This document shows positions 44,662-57,732 of a stretch of 64,000 nucleotides of DNA, piece after piece. The DNA is taken from NCBI GenBank assembly GCA_030765055.1, contig CM060947.1, positions 102,988,862 to 103,052,861 on the forward strand. Direction: 5' to 3'. The position numbers and the translations under genes were made by a program. This DNA is from Mantis religiosa (taxonomy: Eukaryota; Arthropoda; Insecta; Mantodea; Mantidae). Below the pieces are notes generated by a model. The model had not been told where the DNA came from, searched no databases, and saw nothing but the letters and a program-made list of their open reading frames with translations. Each line of letters begins with the position of its first letter. Position 1 is the stretch's first letter.

Positions 44662-46490
44662 GTATATGGATTTTATAACGTTGTACTTTTTATTTTTACT
44701 CCATTAATCAATTTATTTGTTGTTTCTTACTTCACACGAGACCGTCAGCAAACATGATTACTGGATTTTAAAGCAGTCTTCACTGAATCGAGTTATGAGA
44801 AATAAGTGTAATGGTTGCATTAAGTAACAGCATTGCTACCTGCATATACATGTTGGACAAATTCTTAAGAAGAGGAGAGTTAGAGTTCTTGTTACAGTAG
44901 GAGGTAAAGACTCAGAGTGGTTGCTTCATGTAGTATGCTTCAATTTAATTCATATGAAAAGCGTTCTCGCCAGTATCAAAGTGAGTTATGAGAACGTCTG
45001 TTCTCGAAAATTGAAATTGAGTTTTATGTAAGGTGTGGTTCTGAATCTCATGTGGCGTGTAAACAGGCTAAAATGAATTAGTTTTGCTTTACGAAGTTGT
45101 AAACAGATAATTGGAATAAACATGGAAGTATACTCCTCTTATCCGTAGCATCCTTTGTTTTCCTTTCAGGTTGGCACACATTTAGTTTAAAATCTAGATT
45201 TTCCCTCTCCTGATACGAACCCTGACAAGTTGCAGTTACTCTAGACTGTTGAAGCCGAGTTTTAACTTAGTTTCTCACAAAGCATTTTACACCGCAAGCC
45301 AGTTTGTCAGTAACATACTGACATTAGGCATTTCTTTAAACCTTGGAAGCGTTTTACTACGATAGAAGTGGTGATGCCAGGGCTCTGATGGCCGCTTAAT
45401 AAAGGCTGTCGGCGTTTCCATAATCTAAAATGATGAAGTGATGTCACGATTATCTTTTTTGGCGACCGTCGAGCAACAAACTTTAGTTTAGTGGTCATTC
45501 ACTTATCAACAGTTGATGGCTTGGACTCGCGCGTTTTAGCAGTTCCTGTTGAGGGATGGTGTTACAAAGTTAATGTTTTGTTGGTTCCAATGTGTAGTGC
45601 CAAAGTAATTTGTGATTCGGATTCTTCTGTGTTTATTTGTCACTCTGGAGGACAATTATCGATTCATTCATTTGTCCTACATTTGCATGAAACTACTCGC
45701 CAATCACGAGTTAATTTTGTGTATACGGGCTTGTACATAATTTGTCAACACAATTCGGATGTTACTGAAGGATTAAAAACTAAGGGCAAAAAATTTTTCA
45801 GTTCAAAGGCCAACCTTTGGAGTATATTTTTAAATATTAGCATAAACATTTCATGAATAACAGGTTTCCTGGAATGCATATCAAATGGCAATTTTTTTAA
45901 ACACCCCCAAAAGGAAACTTTTAAGGATTATTTCCAAAATATCTCTAAATCCTGGAATATAAAGACATTCTCACGCACGTAAAATGTAGTGCTTAGCCTT
46001 GTTTTCCAACTTTTCTCGGCACGAAAAAGCTATCCCCTTCAATTAAAGCTTATTAAAAATTACCTGGTCTCATGTTATTGCTGGGTCAGCAATTGAGTTT
46101 TGTGTGGAAACATGATACATCGTGTAGTAAATATACAAAAAGAAGGTTTAGACATCCAGTGGAAAGACACATCTTAAGGTTAAAGATAAAGAAACAATCC
46201 AAGCAGATTTCCAGTCAAATGAATAGTAACTGAAACTTTTCTCTTTGGGCACTGGAGCGGTTCTTGGAACTTTTAAACCTATAGAGAAGGTACAGCGTTC
46301 TAAACTTTCATAGTCTTTTTTTGGCATGAGGTCAAGGAGGAAAAAGGTAATCAAATAACAAATTGAAACTTAAAAGGAAGTCTGGATTATATGCTTATCC
46401 GCATTTTCATTACCTTTGTCGTTATCTTCCTGAAAGTTAAACACAGATTCATTCAGGCAGGGAAAATGACGCTTATAAACTTTAAAGTAG
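44661..46490. other. Non-coding sequence
   Basis: A 121-codon plus-strand frame at 45491-45856 has no recognisable domain; its start is not in a convincing context and no splice-flanked continuation was found. I do not call it a gene. No repeats recognised. Confidence 0.45.
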
Positions 46491-46582
46491 AGTCGAAGTG
46501 AAAAATTCAGTGACAGCCGGGATTTGAACCATGAACCTTGGATTGTCTTGCCGCTACTCTTATCAGTTGAGCTACGATGCAA
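46491..46582 (-). repeat. CCATAG-family SINE, head and start of tail
   Basis: On the minus strand it reads gcatcgtagctcaactgata as the A-box region, ggttcatggttcaaatcccg as the B-box region, then ctgtcactgaatttttcact as the tail start. This matches the copy at 3200-3300. No leader is recognisable on its 5' side (right flank), so it may be truncated or a leaderless form. Confidence 0.75.
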
Positions 46583-46914
46583 CATACCGATACGAAATAA
46601 AATTCAAGTGACTGACGTACTGAATGTATTTTGTTAAAGTGGTTTTGATCTACATAATACAATGAAAAATGACCCCCAATGATCAGTTTAGAAATGCTTC
46701 AGGGTGGAGTTCCTTATAAGGCAAATATGAAAATATTGACAGTTTAAAATAAATAACAGCAATTAAAGATAAGCTGGATTATAATTGAAATGTGCATCGT
46801 TATATTTTGGATATAAGCAAATAATTTAAGTGAATTACATTTAACATGCTGCTGCAGATTCACTTTAGCTATTTAGCTTTTTGAGTCGTAAGCTTTCAGA
46901 GTCCTAAGTCTTCA
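46583..46914. other. AT-rich non-coding sequence
   Basis: Nothing recognised. Confidence 0.5.
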
Positions 46915-47440
46915 ACTTCAACTCCATGCTGGCGGGCTGTTTAGAACAGCCCGAAGGGTGGTCAGGTCGTGTATCTGCTCTGGGAAGAGCTAAACCACGT
47001 AGTGGCGGGATGTGGATGATGCAGAAAGACGGGTGTATTTTAAGTGGGGTTAGTTTAGGGAGGTAGCTTGTTGCTCCTCAGGGAATGATGAACCGGGTGC
47101 TACGAACAGCGTGCACCGCTGGTGGGTTAGTTAATAAACTAGGAAGAAGGTATGTATAATTTTGAATATTCCATAATAAAAATTTTGGATTAGCTGAAAT
47201 TTAATTTAGGCTGGATTAGCTGAAATTTAATTTAGGCTGGAATGGAGATCATGTGGTTACCGGTAGTGACCGCAAGACATGCGGGGTAACCGGTATCGCT
47301 TTAAGCGACGCTCACGAGGAACATAATCCCCAAAGGATCTGACGAGGGCGCTCTGATGTTGGGGCAAACCCTGGAAGAATTTTGTCGCCCGGCGCCTAAT
47401 TTCATCCTCCACATATCGGAGGGATGCGTCCTATTCTGTG
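46915..47440. other. GC-richer island with hairpins, unclassified repeat candidate
   Basis: This block is clearly GC-richer than its flanks. It contains a perfect 9-bp hairpin (cgggctgtt-tag-aacagcccg, 46933-46953) and a second small hairpin (ccgca-agaca-tgcgg, about 47269-47283) framed by ggttacc/ggtaacc. An AT-rich segment in the middle includes a 26-bp tandem duplication. No long open frame is present. It could be an unclassified transposon, such as a terminal region with a structured end, but I found no second copy, inverted termini or target duplication. Confidence 0.45.
47187..47238. repeat. 26-bp perfect tandem duplication
   Basis: Two identical 26-bp units (47187-47212 and 47213-47238) beginning ggattagctgaaatttaa. 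Perfect identity indicates a recent slippage or duplication event. Confidence 0.97.
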
Positions 47441-47453
47441 CTCTGAAAATTAG

Positions 47454-47473
47454 TTTTTTTTTTTTTTTTTTTT
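47454..47473. repeat. Poly-T tract, 20 bases
   Basis: Uninterrupted T run just after the GC-richer island. If it is a reverse-oriented A-tail, the element would lie to its right, where nothing is recognised. Confidence 0.9.
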
Positions 47474-50057
47474 GTAATTTCCCGACAAATTCGGGTTTAA
47501 TTCCTTTCATGAAACCGCATTGGCCCTGTTAAATTGTTATTAAATTTGCGCAATTCCCACTACCCAAGTGCTTTCCATACAGTTATTTCCGTGTTTTCCG
47601 CCCTCTTTTTTGAGGCATTTTATTGCATATTTAAATAACATTTTGAGTGATCCTTAGCACGCTTTATATATTTTGAAATCATTTGCCATTATTTCTTACC
47701 GACTATGGGTTTTCTTTCAGATTGGATTTTGTGATAGGTTACAATTGTTTTTATACAGGATGTTTACCGCAGCGGATATACGAAGACAACGCTGCGAAGC
47801 GTAATCAAACCAAAAGTGCATCAATCTGCATAATTTAGGATCTTTAATTACCAAACATGTACAACAACAAATGTCATTTATTACAGAAATCCTATGCGTT
47901 TCATTCACATGGCTTTCTCTACTCTCTTCTACGAACTATTAAAAAAAAAAACACATTTTTTCTCTTTACTTCATCATAATTGAGAATTTTTGGGCATATT
48001 TCATTTTAAGTACAATGTGAATATGAGAATGCCGCAGGCTTATGAGGTAGTCAAATGTTTTATAAGCTGGTCGCTACGTGATGGGTGTGAAATTCACTTC
48101 TCTAAAAATGAATGACTACATTCAAGAAAAATATCTGTTGTAAATTTAAACAGTGAGAAGAGATATCTCAAAAATGCTTAACCACACCTCCAAAACAAGC
48201 GTGCCTTCACAAGATCTACATTTTTTTGTGTAAGATTTGGCCTTCCTCCTGCGGTTTACCAGTTTGGTAAAAGTATTTCAGAATGAGGAGGACTTTAGAT
48301 GCTCTTCCTAGTAAAATCAGTTTAAGGATAAATAATGTATCTTGTAATAGCAAGTATCCTTAATTAGCAAATGTTAAAAAGAGTGCATTTCTCGTACAGA
48401 AAAATGTAGAAATAGATGTGTTTTTTCTTATTGATGACAGGATTCTGTGCGGACGCACGTTAAATTCATTTATGACAAAAGAAATTGCCTTGATTCTCCC
48501 AAAACAGTCCTGATACCAAAGCTTACTCCAATGGTGGGAAGCCCATATAAACATTGCTCGCTGCATGTACAGAAGCGAAAGATAAAAGAAGTAAAGCGAA
48601 GTAGCGAAGTAAGTAAAAGAGACGAAAAAGACGAAGAGTGCAAAAAAGTGGTAAAATTAAAAGTATAATATGATGAACAAGAAGGGAGCATGAATTTTTT
48701 TCATAAGAATCTGATCACTTTTTCAAGAAGCCAATGAACTGAAGAGAACAGCACTAAAAAGGAACACATAAGCTAGTCTTTCTCATGTCATGAATAAAGG
48801 GCTTTTAAGGGGCAGTTTGTGCGAAACAGCAGGTGAAACAAAAAATTCACTCTGTGTATCAAAAGCCAAAATATATGTTTTACGTGTTTTAAATTTTAGT
48901 ATATCATGTGTTTTTGTATCTAGAACTCTTAACATATCTTACTGGTAAAATAGTGGATTGTTATATTGGATATTAAATATCATTCGTTTTTAATTATTTG
49001 GTGTTACTTTATACATTTTTGTAAAAGTTTTAAAATGCTTTAATCATTTTTCTTGAAATCTAGCATTTATTTGTGGAGTTAACTAAATAGTTCCATATAT
49101 GAACGAAAGAAATATAATTGTAATCGGCTGCACTATCCAATGAATAGAAATGTAAATTTGTTTAATTTTATGGTTTGAAAGCACATCTTTTTACTTTAAG
49201 TCATTTTCTTTTGGCCTCAGCAGATCGTTTTAGTTGGACTATTAGGGAAAGGGGAAAAACGTATTTCAGAGATTGTTTTTCTTAGAACTATGAGCACTTA
49301 TATGGACTTGGTTGTTTTTAGTTTCTGTTGATCTGTTTTTCTGCCACCGTGGCATCCTCTTAATGCTTTCGTTGTTTCATTGTTTGTGTCTGTTTTTTTC
49401 TTTTGGGGTGGCATACTGCTTCTAGACAGTATTATGCCTTTCGCGAAATGTGTAAGGATAAATATTTTCCTTTCAAAATGATTGGTAACTCATCTGTACA
49501 CTATAGTTGCATACCTTATCTAATTTACTAACTATGAAGTAATTTTTAGTTGTTGTGCAGAAAACCAAGATCGTAATAAAAAAGATCGGCATGTTTATAA
49601 GAAAGCAAATCGCTTGCATCTTGGAATGTTGGTAATAAATTAAATGAATTCTTACATTTTGGATTTTAAAACCACAGCTACGGAGTTTATTGAGCTCTTG
49701 ACATGTAACTAAAAACCTGAACATACAGATTCATAATAGAGCTAAGGAATAGCTAAGCTTAGGTCTAGTGATAGGGTTCCAGCTTGCTAAGAGTACAAAC
49801 CAATCAATCGAGCATTTTCTTGACGTTTCAGTAGCATTACGGTGATCATAATGTACTCTGTACTTGTATCAATGAACAATGTAAATATTCATACTTTTAA
49901 AAATAGTATATCAGATATAATTAAAATATTTCTCATTTATTACGATGTCGTAAAACAAGCACATTTTCAGGTTAATCTTAAGGAGAAAAATACACGTCCG
50001 TATTTGTTGACCTGTATGTAATTTCTGCTATACGGAAACGAATAATGGAAATAAACT
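47474..50057. other. Non-coding sequence
   Basis: No gene or classified repeat recognised. Overlapping sense and antisense frames at 48360-48691 lack motifs. Confidence 0.5.
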
Positions 50058-50351
50058 AGCCGAGTGTAGGCCAAAGTTTGGACAGTTGGTGTCAGACTGA
50101 AAAATTCAATGATGCAGCCGGGATTTGAACACGGATCTCCCGGTCTCCGTCCGGTTGCTCTAACAATTTAGCTAGCATGGCCAACGCACCAGTATGGCAC
50201 TAATTCTCCAACTGAGTCGCCATTTCCCCGGTAAACCGTTAAGAATTATCATATACACATAAGAAGACAATTCCTCAATGGCGACTTACAACACGTATTT
50301 GAAATCACGGGCTGAGTCCGACCACTATTAGGTCCATAATGAAAATTAAAT
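50058..50351 (-). repeat. CCATAG-family composite repeat, second long copy
   Basis: On the minus strand the leader (50351 to about 50188) has acctaatagtggtcggact, gttgtaagtcgccattgagg and ggtttaccggggaaatggcg. The tRNA-like part begins tggccatgctagctaaattg and contains a damaged B box (gtgttcaaatcccggctg). The tail reads attgaatttttcagtctgac, ending near ggcctacactcgg. Together with 3027-3333 it shows that the leader is a conserved part of the unit. The A and B boxes are more decayed here. Confidence 0.75.
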
Positions 50352-50830
50352 CATTAAACTGTCGAAAATCTGGGAACGAATAAGTTGAAATTTTATTTCC
50401 AAAGTTGTTACTAAGGCGGTTGTGAGGGAAAATGGATACACTTAGCGAGTATAGCTTTTTTACACTCTTTCGCAGTATGTCCACGGCAGTTACTGATTTC
50501 CAGCATTGAATGTACAGACCAAGAAATTTGAACCCTTTTGACAACATAAGGATCTGCGTTTTAACTGGTAATCTCTGTTTTTACCTGCGCCTACCGTTGG
50601 AATATGTTAAATTATGTCTGTTATTATGTACATTCATCAAGCATTCAGATACACATGACTCCCTGTTTCATATGTCTGACATTTTCATTTCGTTTGCTTT
50701 CAGGTAAGAGACAGCGCGTCGCTTTAAGGGGTTTAGTAATATGTTACAGCCGGCATGCTTTTGAAACGTATAAAGCACTTCAATCCTTTGTAGCCTTCAT
50801 GTCATAAAATGTTGGTGTTTATTCCGCCAG

Positions 50831-50831
<1 letters not shown>
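50352..50831. other. Non-coding sequence
   Basis: Nothing recognised between the SINE and the ATT array. Confidence 0.5.

Positions 50832-50902
<71 letters not shown>
50832..50902. repeat. (ATT)n microsatellite, about 71 bp
   Basis: Perfect ATT array; no SINE end is recognisable beside it. Confidence 0.97.
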
Positions 50903-50903
<1 letters not shown>

Positions 50904-53900
50904 GATTTTATCTATTTTTTATATTTACAAAACTTATAGAAAATCAATTAAGATTGGATAAAACGAACAGACTTTTCACAGAAATCTCTAGATATATCAT
51001 TAAATTATGCAAGATTGGTAAATATTTCTTTCTGCCTTAAAATAAGCTTTTTTTTTCCTACATTCGCGTAGATATTTCGAAAACAATTTGTTATACTGTT
51101 CCCTATACTACGAATTAGAGGTGTAAACAGCGTTGGCGCGTTGTTGTGAAATGTAAAGAATAGCTGCATAGAATGATGCATGGGCATCATATACATACCA
51201 TTTTGTACAATGAATCTATTTTCAATAAGCATTACTTACAGGATGTGACTTATTTTGGAGTCAGTATTTGTAATTCAGAGGAATAAAATTAGGTAAATGG
51301 AAACGCGAATAACATTACATAACATCATACTTCGTTATTTACACACCTGATTGGCAATACATGCATATAAGCAACATGCATACTGGAAAGTGAATTAGTC
51401 ACACAAATATCTAAGTGAACGCGCATTTCGGAAATGTATGTAAGTAATCCTTTTACATAACTAGTTATTCGATTATTTTAATTTTTTTAATGACTTAGGC
51501 ATGCCATCCGCTGTATCTTAGTTGTAGATATGTTTAGTGTGATAGAGGCAAAGAACATAGTTGAAATCATTTTTATTCAAAACTTCCTTCCCTTGCTATG
51601 TGAATGGTTTAATCGTGTTTTCTCTTCCCGTTCTACTCAGATATAAATATTTTTTGGAGGAGTAACTTGGTATTAGTTAAGAAAGAAGAGCACGTTCTTG
51701 TGTTCTGGGATTTTCTGTTGCCCTTTTAGTACCCCGGCGCATTTTAAGTGAATGGGAAAATGAACCCAAGTACCAATTCAAAGTATTTATGTGCTGAAGA
51801 CGCCAGGGGCCCTTCTTATCGAATCTTCTTTCCTGAGACAAGTTGGGAACTAATTACTCGGCCATTGTATTATCGACCAGTGAAGCGGTGTGCGCCCGCT
51901 CACACAAACACGCATACACACACGCACACAAATTCTCTTTTTCTTACACCCTGTCCCTTTTCTGTTTTGCTCCTATAACTTAGGTCAACATGACCTATTT
52001 TCCTATCAAAACTCTCCCCAAAATTGTTCATGGTTGATCAAATAATCGTGCTCAAATGCCCTTTTGCTAAAGTACTTGAAACTGTCTAAGAGCAGTAAAA
52101 CAAACTGCAAGCTTAATTTCTAAACTGCACAAATGAGATGCTCCTGGAAACACTACTGAAGTATATTTTGTATTATTTCTTCCACTTCTTTCTCAGACTT
52201 TAAACAATAATTCGAGACAACAGCTGTTGAATTGAGATTATGAAAAGCTAGAACAATAATTTTACATGTCCAAGTGCACTACCATTTATAACCCTAGAAA
52301 CTTGAAAAGCATTTCCAAAATACATAGTACTGCAGAACTATTTATTATTGTTATCATTATTATAAACGAAATTTAAGTTTGCATTTTATATAATGCATTT
52401 AAAGGGCTTCATTTACTAATTTTCAGTTATGCTAATTCTTGAGAACGAATTGATTCGCAGAATTTTTGACGTTTTCCATTTACTTAAAATTATATTTTAA
52501 TCAAAATCGCTATAGGTGTTTGTGAGAGACAAACATAAAAAAAAAGTTTGTGAATCTCACTGGAACCGAGCAGAAAAGTCTCTGCTGTTTGAATCATCAA
52601 GCCTAAGGAATAATTATTGGCTAGGTCTTGGTCTACGGTGAGTTAGAGGAAGTATCAGCTTTCCATATGAGTTATTACCATTCCCATCGTGCGAAGTGCA
52701 AGGCGTGCCTATATCGCTCCTTGCACTTCATAATCAGTCACATGAATTATATAAGTGGATGGTACTTTGTGACTTTAGTACACAAGGATTTCCAAAACGA
52801 CGACAATGGTCAGTAATAAAAGTAGAATTGTTAAGTTGCAATTATTGCAGTGTAACAGAAATAAGCTCTGGGCAATAAGCCCAGGTAATTATTTTTGTCA
52901 TTTATAAGCTAATTATGTACTTCACATCGGAGCCAGAAGCGTTTCAAACGCCGGGGATATTTTGATATGTGATTTAAATGTGAATTTCAGTCCTGAGCAC
53001 AGGAGTGTTAAGTGGTCGCAAGTATCCAATAATAATTATGAAAATGTCATTGCATCTAAGATTTACGGATTATTTCACTGTTACTACTCCAGCTTAAGTA
53101 TACCTAATGGAATTCAGCAATCTAGCCCTCCAAAACAGTTCAAGTACATTTCTGGCTCACTGCAATGAACTTTTCATGTATCTCGTTTTATGTTTGGTCA
53201 TTAATCTCGGGCAGTAATGCGAGCAGTAAACTTAAGGACATTCCGACAGCGAGAGTGGTAATAAATCCAGAAAACATGTGCCTTTTTATAGATGCTAGCC
53301 GTTCGCTGGAGAGCCATCGAGTACTTCTGAAAATCGATAGTGTATTGGTTCACAATCTTGCGTGGAAATAGAGGTCTTTCTAAAAGCTGGTGGCGAGAAA
53401 GCCGGCATTCGCCGAGACATTAGGCATACAATATGCATGTCGCTTAGAAAACAATGGACAGAGACCGCGAATCCCATTGCTGCTGCCATTATTCGAAGGC
53501 ATATCAAGGAACCTTTATTAAATTGATTGTTCGGCTGAATGTACCATGTGGATTCTGGGCTACTAGAACTAGTTTTATATTTAATTAGTGGATTCCTTGG
53601 CCCATTTATAAGCTAGTTTGGTATTATAGTTACTCCGATATTTCCAGACTTGAAGTTTCAGGAGGTTAATGAAAGAGACACGCATATGTCCGAAGGCATA
53701 CTAGCGGTGTGTATTTCTGTAGTAAAGGAAGCGATTCTGATTAGTTGTAAAACATACATCGGCACTCTAATTTGATTTATTGTAAGATTTTAATACATTT
53801 AGCTAATTTTTATTGCATAGAGTTTTGCTGCATATAAAACAAATGTGAATTATTAAATAAAAGAAAATCAGGCAAAAGTTTCCAGTGCAGGTTGACTCGC

Positions 53901-56900
53901 GCAGCAGTAGTCTGCGATCACCAGTTACAGGCATCATCCACATGTGTCTGCCTTGTACTTTCTACTGTTGCCAGTTCTGTTGTGAAGCAGAGGACGTGGC
54001 GTCATCAGCTCTTTGCTTTGTTCTGGTAAAGTCGGTTACATATTAAATCTCTTTGCTTATGTTCCCTGCAAATGTTCTCTCCGTTCTTTATATGCTCTTA
54101 ACATTTAAATTATTTAATTGTTTGCATTTTTGCGAAGGGAGCACATACACAGAGTTCGCAGTAGTGGCAAGAACTGGCAGCTTTGCCTCACTCGGACCCG
54201 CTAGAGTCAGAGATGCATTGGCGGAACTAAGTAGATGGCCAAGTAAGGAATGCAATATGTTTATTATGGTCCAAGTACTGGACCAGAACTGTGATTTGAG
54301 TTTCAGTAATAATACTGTGCTACAACAAACACCATTTCAACATTAAAAAGGAGAATATTTTTAATGTGACCTAATAACTGGAGAAATTTTCATGAGCTCT
54401 AACGTAATAGTCTCATTATGGTGCCACCCCTAAAGATGTCAGCGTCGTAAAACAAATCTCGTATTTTTACTCGGTAGTCTAGCCAAACTGTGTCCCTAAC
54501 AATGCATATGATAATTTCAAAAGGTTTGCATATCGCTGTTAACAGTATATCAGCAGCAACTTTTTCTAGAGCTTCTCTGGAAATTTCAGCATATCTTTAT
54601 TTTGTTCCAACTGCACAAATTTTGTTTGAATACTAAGTCATTAGATGCCGATGCTTCGAAAACAAAGTTCGCTCTTAATTTCAGATTCATAATGGAAAGC
54701 CATTGAAATTCATATGAATTTTCAGTTTCTATAACAATTAGGTGGATTGAGCAGCTGATTATCAATTCACGAAATATTATGCCTTCAAGTACATTTACAT
54801 AGATATTTGTAATATCCTGCATGATATATTCTCACTAAAGCAGCCAGTTTTTGTACTGCATAGATTTAGTTTAACATTTTCACTTGTTGACTACTATTGT
54901 CACACACGTGTATGTCTCATAATACATATTTTTCAAGTTCCCCTTTTTAGATTTAGAAGAATTAAAGGTGGGTAGAGTCGAATTCCTTGTTTTGTACCTC
55001 CTTAGCTCTCTGTATTAAGGCATGCGAGCAAGCTATAGAATGCAGGTTTTCATTGAAGAAAGGCCTTTATATATGGTTCGCTGAAACGAGGAGGTGCACG
55101 GTTCACAGACCCTGAGTGACAACAAGCGTGATGAGGGTCGCGGAGAGCGGGATGCTGTCATGCTCCAGACGCAATCTTCTTATTCTCACGAGCTTATCAT
55201 TTATCATTGCTGACTCTCCTCAGCAACTGTGCATTACACCAAATGTTTAATCCGTTACATTGTTCAAAGAAATGGATTCACCAACATTGCTATTGTTTCT
55301 GCTATGATTTTACAAACGTATTTATTTTATACATTTCTTTCATGTTTATTAAAACAAATGAATTCTGAAATTTTAGAAGAATTTTACCATTACTCTTTAA
55401 GCTCAAGAACCACAGAAAGTGAATCTCTTTTTAACCTATCTTAGCATAATTTTCTTCCTCTTCACGAGATGTGATTAGGTGTATAACTTAGTGTACTAAA
55501 GAGAATACATCTTGGATTACCTACACGTGAACTCTGCCATGGATCTTTTCCTCAGGGCATTCCTTGAATACTTTTATATACTTGTTAATTTTTGTTATTA
55601 ATTTAATGTCCCTTTCTGATTCTGAATGTTACTGTTTTTCTTGCTGATGATTGTTAATTTTCTTTCATAGTTTACTGCCGTGGATTTTCATGTCGATTTT
55701 TTAGGAGACGTTAAATACAAATGCCAAATGGGCACTTTAAATAAATGCGATGTGGTTTGCATTCTTTACGGAAATGTACCATTACGCTTAAGGGAACGTG
55801 GAAGTAAAATTCCTTTTTTGAACCTACTGAGAGCCGGTAAGGCTGTGAAGAGCTTCTGTGGGAAGAAAGAGACCGCTTTGAGGGCAGCCGGAAAAGCACA
55901 GTTTCGATTACATACCAAGTGTGTGATTCGTTAGGAAAGCCGCCAAGCAAAACTCTCAACGATAATGGGGCGTTAAGAGTTAAAGCTGAAGTAAAAGCAA
56001 TTGTAGTGGGGTAGCGTTGTGAGATTACATTTTGTGAAGGCAGCAATAATATAAAAAGGAATAAGAAACCGTTGAATGTTGTGTGTGCACAAATTGATAT
56101 ACAACGAATCGCAGTAGTATATTGGGCGTGCTCTCCTCTCAATCGCGTATTCTGCTTTGCTCAGTCTTTCTTTGTTTTCTGCGTCAGAAGTTTGCATTCC
56201 AGTTCTCTCTTTTCTTGACAAACTTTGTGGAATTCAAACAAAAATAATGATGTGTTGTAGAAGAATTGGCGCATATATAACCTATATATAACCTAATGAT
56301 GATAATTAGATATCGGGACTTACAAAATGTACCTGTCTTTGACGAATAGGTGTTATACACAGTAAAACATCGCAAGGTGATATGTAAATAAGAAAGAACG
56401 AAAGTTAACTGCAGTGAAACAAGTAATTAAACGTCCTTTAATTTGAGAATGCGTTAAGTGGGAGAATCTTCATAGAGTTGCTACTTCTAATGCAAAGGTT
56501 ATAGCTACATTAGGCGTCAATAATAATCGTACCCAATTTTTAAAGCATGAGTGAATCTCACCTGCCACGCGCTTGTTCGTGCCTGAGCAGCCTTTGTTCA
56601 GATCGCATCCTCCGAAGGGAGAATAGCCGAGACTTATCTGAAGCAAGTGAAAAGTTTGGCGGCGACTGATGCCATAACATTTTATATAAAGGCGGATTGA
56701 TAGCAGTTCATTTTCCACGCGAAATCGCACATTGTCACAAGTTGGGCGTTACGCGCTGATAGTGTGGCAAAGAAACTGGGATATATGGCTGTGTAAGGTG
56801 GAAAAGAAAATTGCTTGCGATAGGACCAGCTTGGTGCATACTGAACATTCACCTCAGCGACGTAAAATACCTAAAGTGGTGGCAAATAAAAGATAAGGTT

Positions 56901-57732
56901 ACTTTTACCTCCAACAACCAGCACATTTGACCTTTAAATAATTCAAGACACCATGAAAGTAATTTAAATATATATCTATACTTTTTTCGATGCTTTGGCT
57001 CCCGACTATTTACATTTGCTCTCTCGCTACGTATAATTAACGATTTACTATACCGGTAAATATTTGTGTAATGCCAAGGGTTTAGTATAGCCGTATTATG
57101 AACATACTATCATTTTACTAAAAAGTGTGGAGCATGCATAATTTTAAGACAGTTTTGAAGCCTGAATAATGTTGGCACAAAGCTATTTTTAAAATACACA
57201 AATCCTGCTGTGTATATCAACGTTATTAAATGGTAGCTTCGTAAAATGTGTAGAATGCGAAGAAAATGCACAAGGTTGAGGATTTGTATTCTTGTCATTT
57301 AGAGATCCTTGGGAAACCTATTATACTTTACGTATTAATCGTAGTGCGGATCAAAAATATTATGAATAGTTGTTTAGCTGTTTGCATTGTAATACTTGTT
57401 ATGCAGAAACTTGGATACTTTAAGATAATTAAGTATGTGCCTTTAGTTACACTCGCCAGGTGGTTGCATTTGGGAGATTGTGTCAACATTATTTATTATG
57501 TAAAGCTGTATCCTGTGTAAGTCATGAAAACTAAAGTATGCCTATGTATCATGGATCAACTTAGGAATATTTCGGGTATTGGTAACGCAGGGAATGCAAC
57601 AAGGGATAGATAAGATTATTGAGACCACTGGCACTATTTGGATTGTAGAACAGTGTGATCCAGAACGAGATCGAAAGTACAATGTGCAGAGAAAAGCCTC
57701 TCCCAATCTGCATTGCAAGATATGCAGAAAGC
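50903..57732. other. Long non-coding stretch
   Basis: No exon or RNA gene supported. Minor low-complexity runs occur near 51899-51931 (ca-rich). Patches at 53880-54020, 55030-55200 and 56540-56780 are GC-richer. A 143-codon minus-strand frame at 55711-56142 overlaps a plus-strand frame and has no family motif. Confidence 0.5.
56683..56712 (+). promoter_or_regulatory. Possible core promoter: TATA plus initiator
   Basis: tatataaaggcgg (from 56683) is followed by gttcatttt with a plausible initiator A at 56710, about 27 bp downstream. The block around it is GC-richer than the surroundings. Spacing and sequence fit an arthropod core promoter, but no exon follows that I can recognise. Confidence 0.28.

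Noticed and set aside
45491..45856. 121-codon plus-strand frame considered as a novel gene
   Set aside because: No domain or homologue recognised, ordinary AT-rich composition, no promoter or splice evidence.
55711..56142. 143-codon minus-strand frame
   Set aside because: Overlaps an antisense frame of similar quality and contains no family motif.
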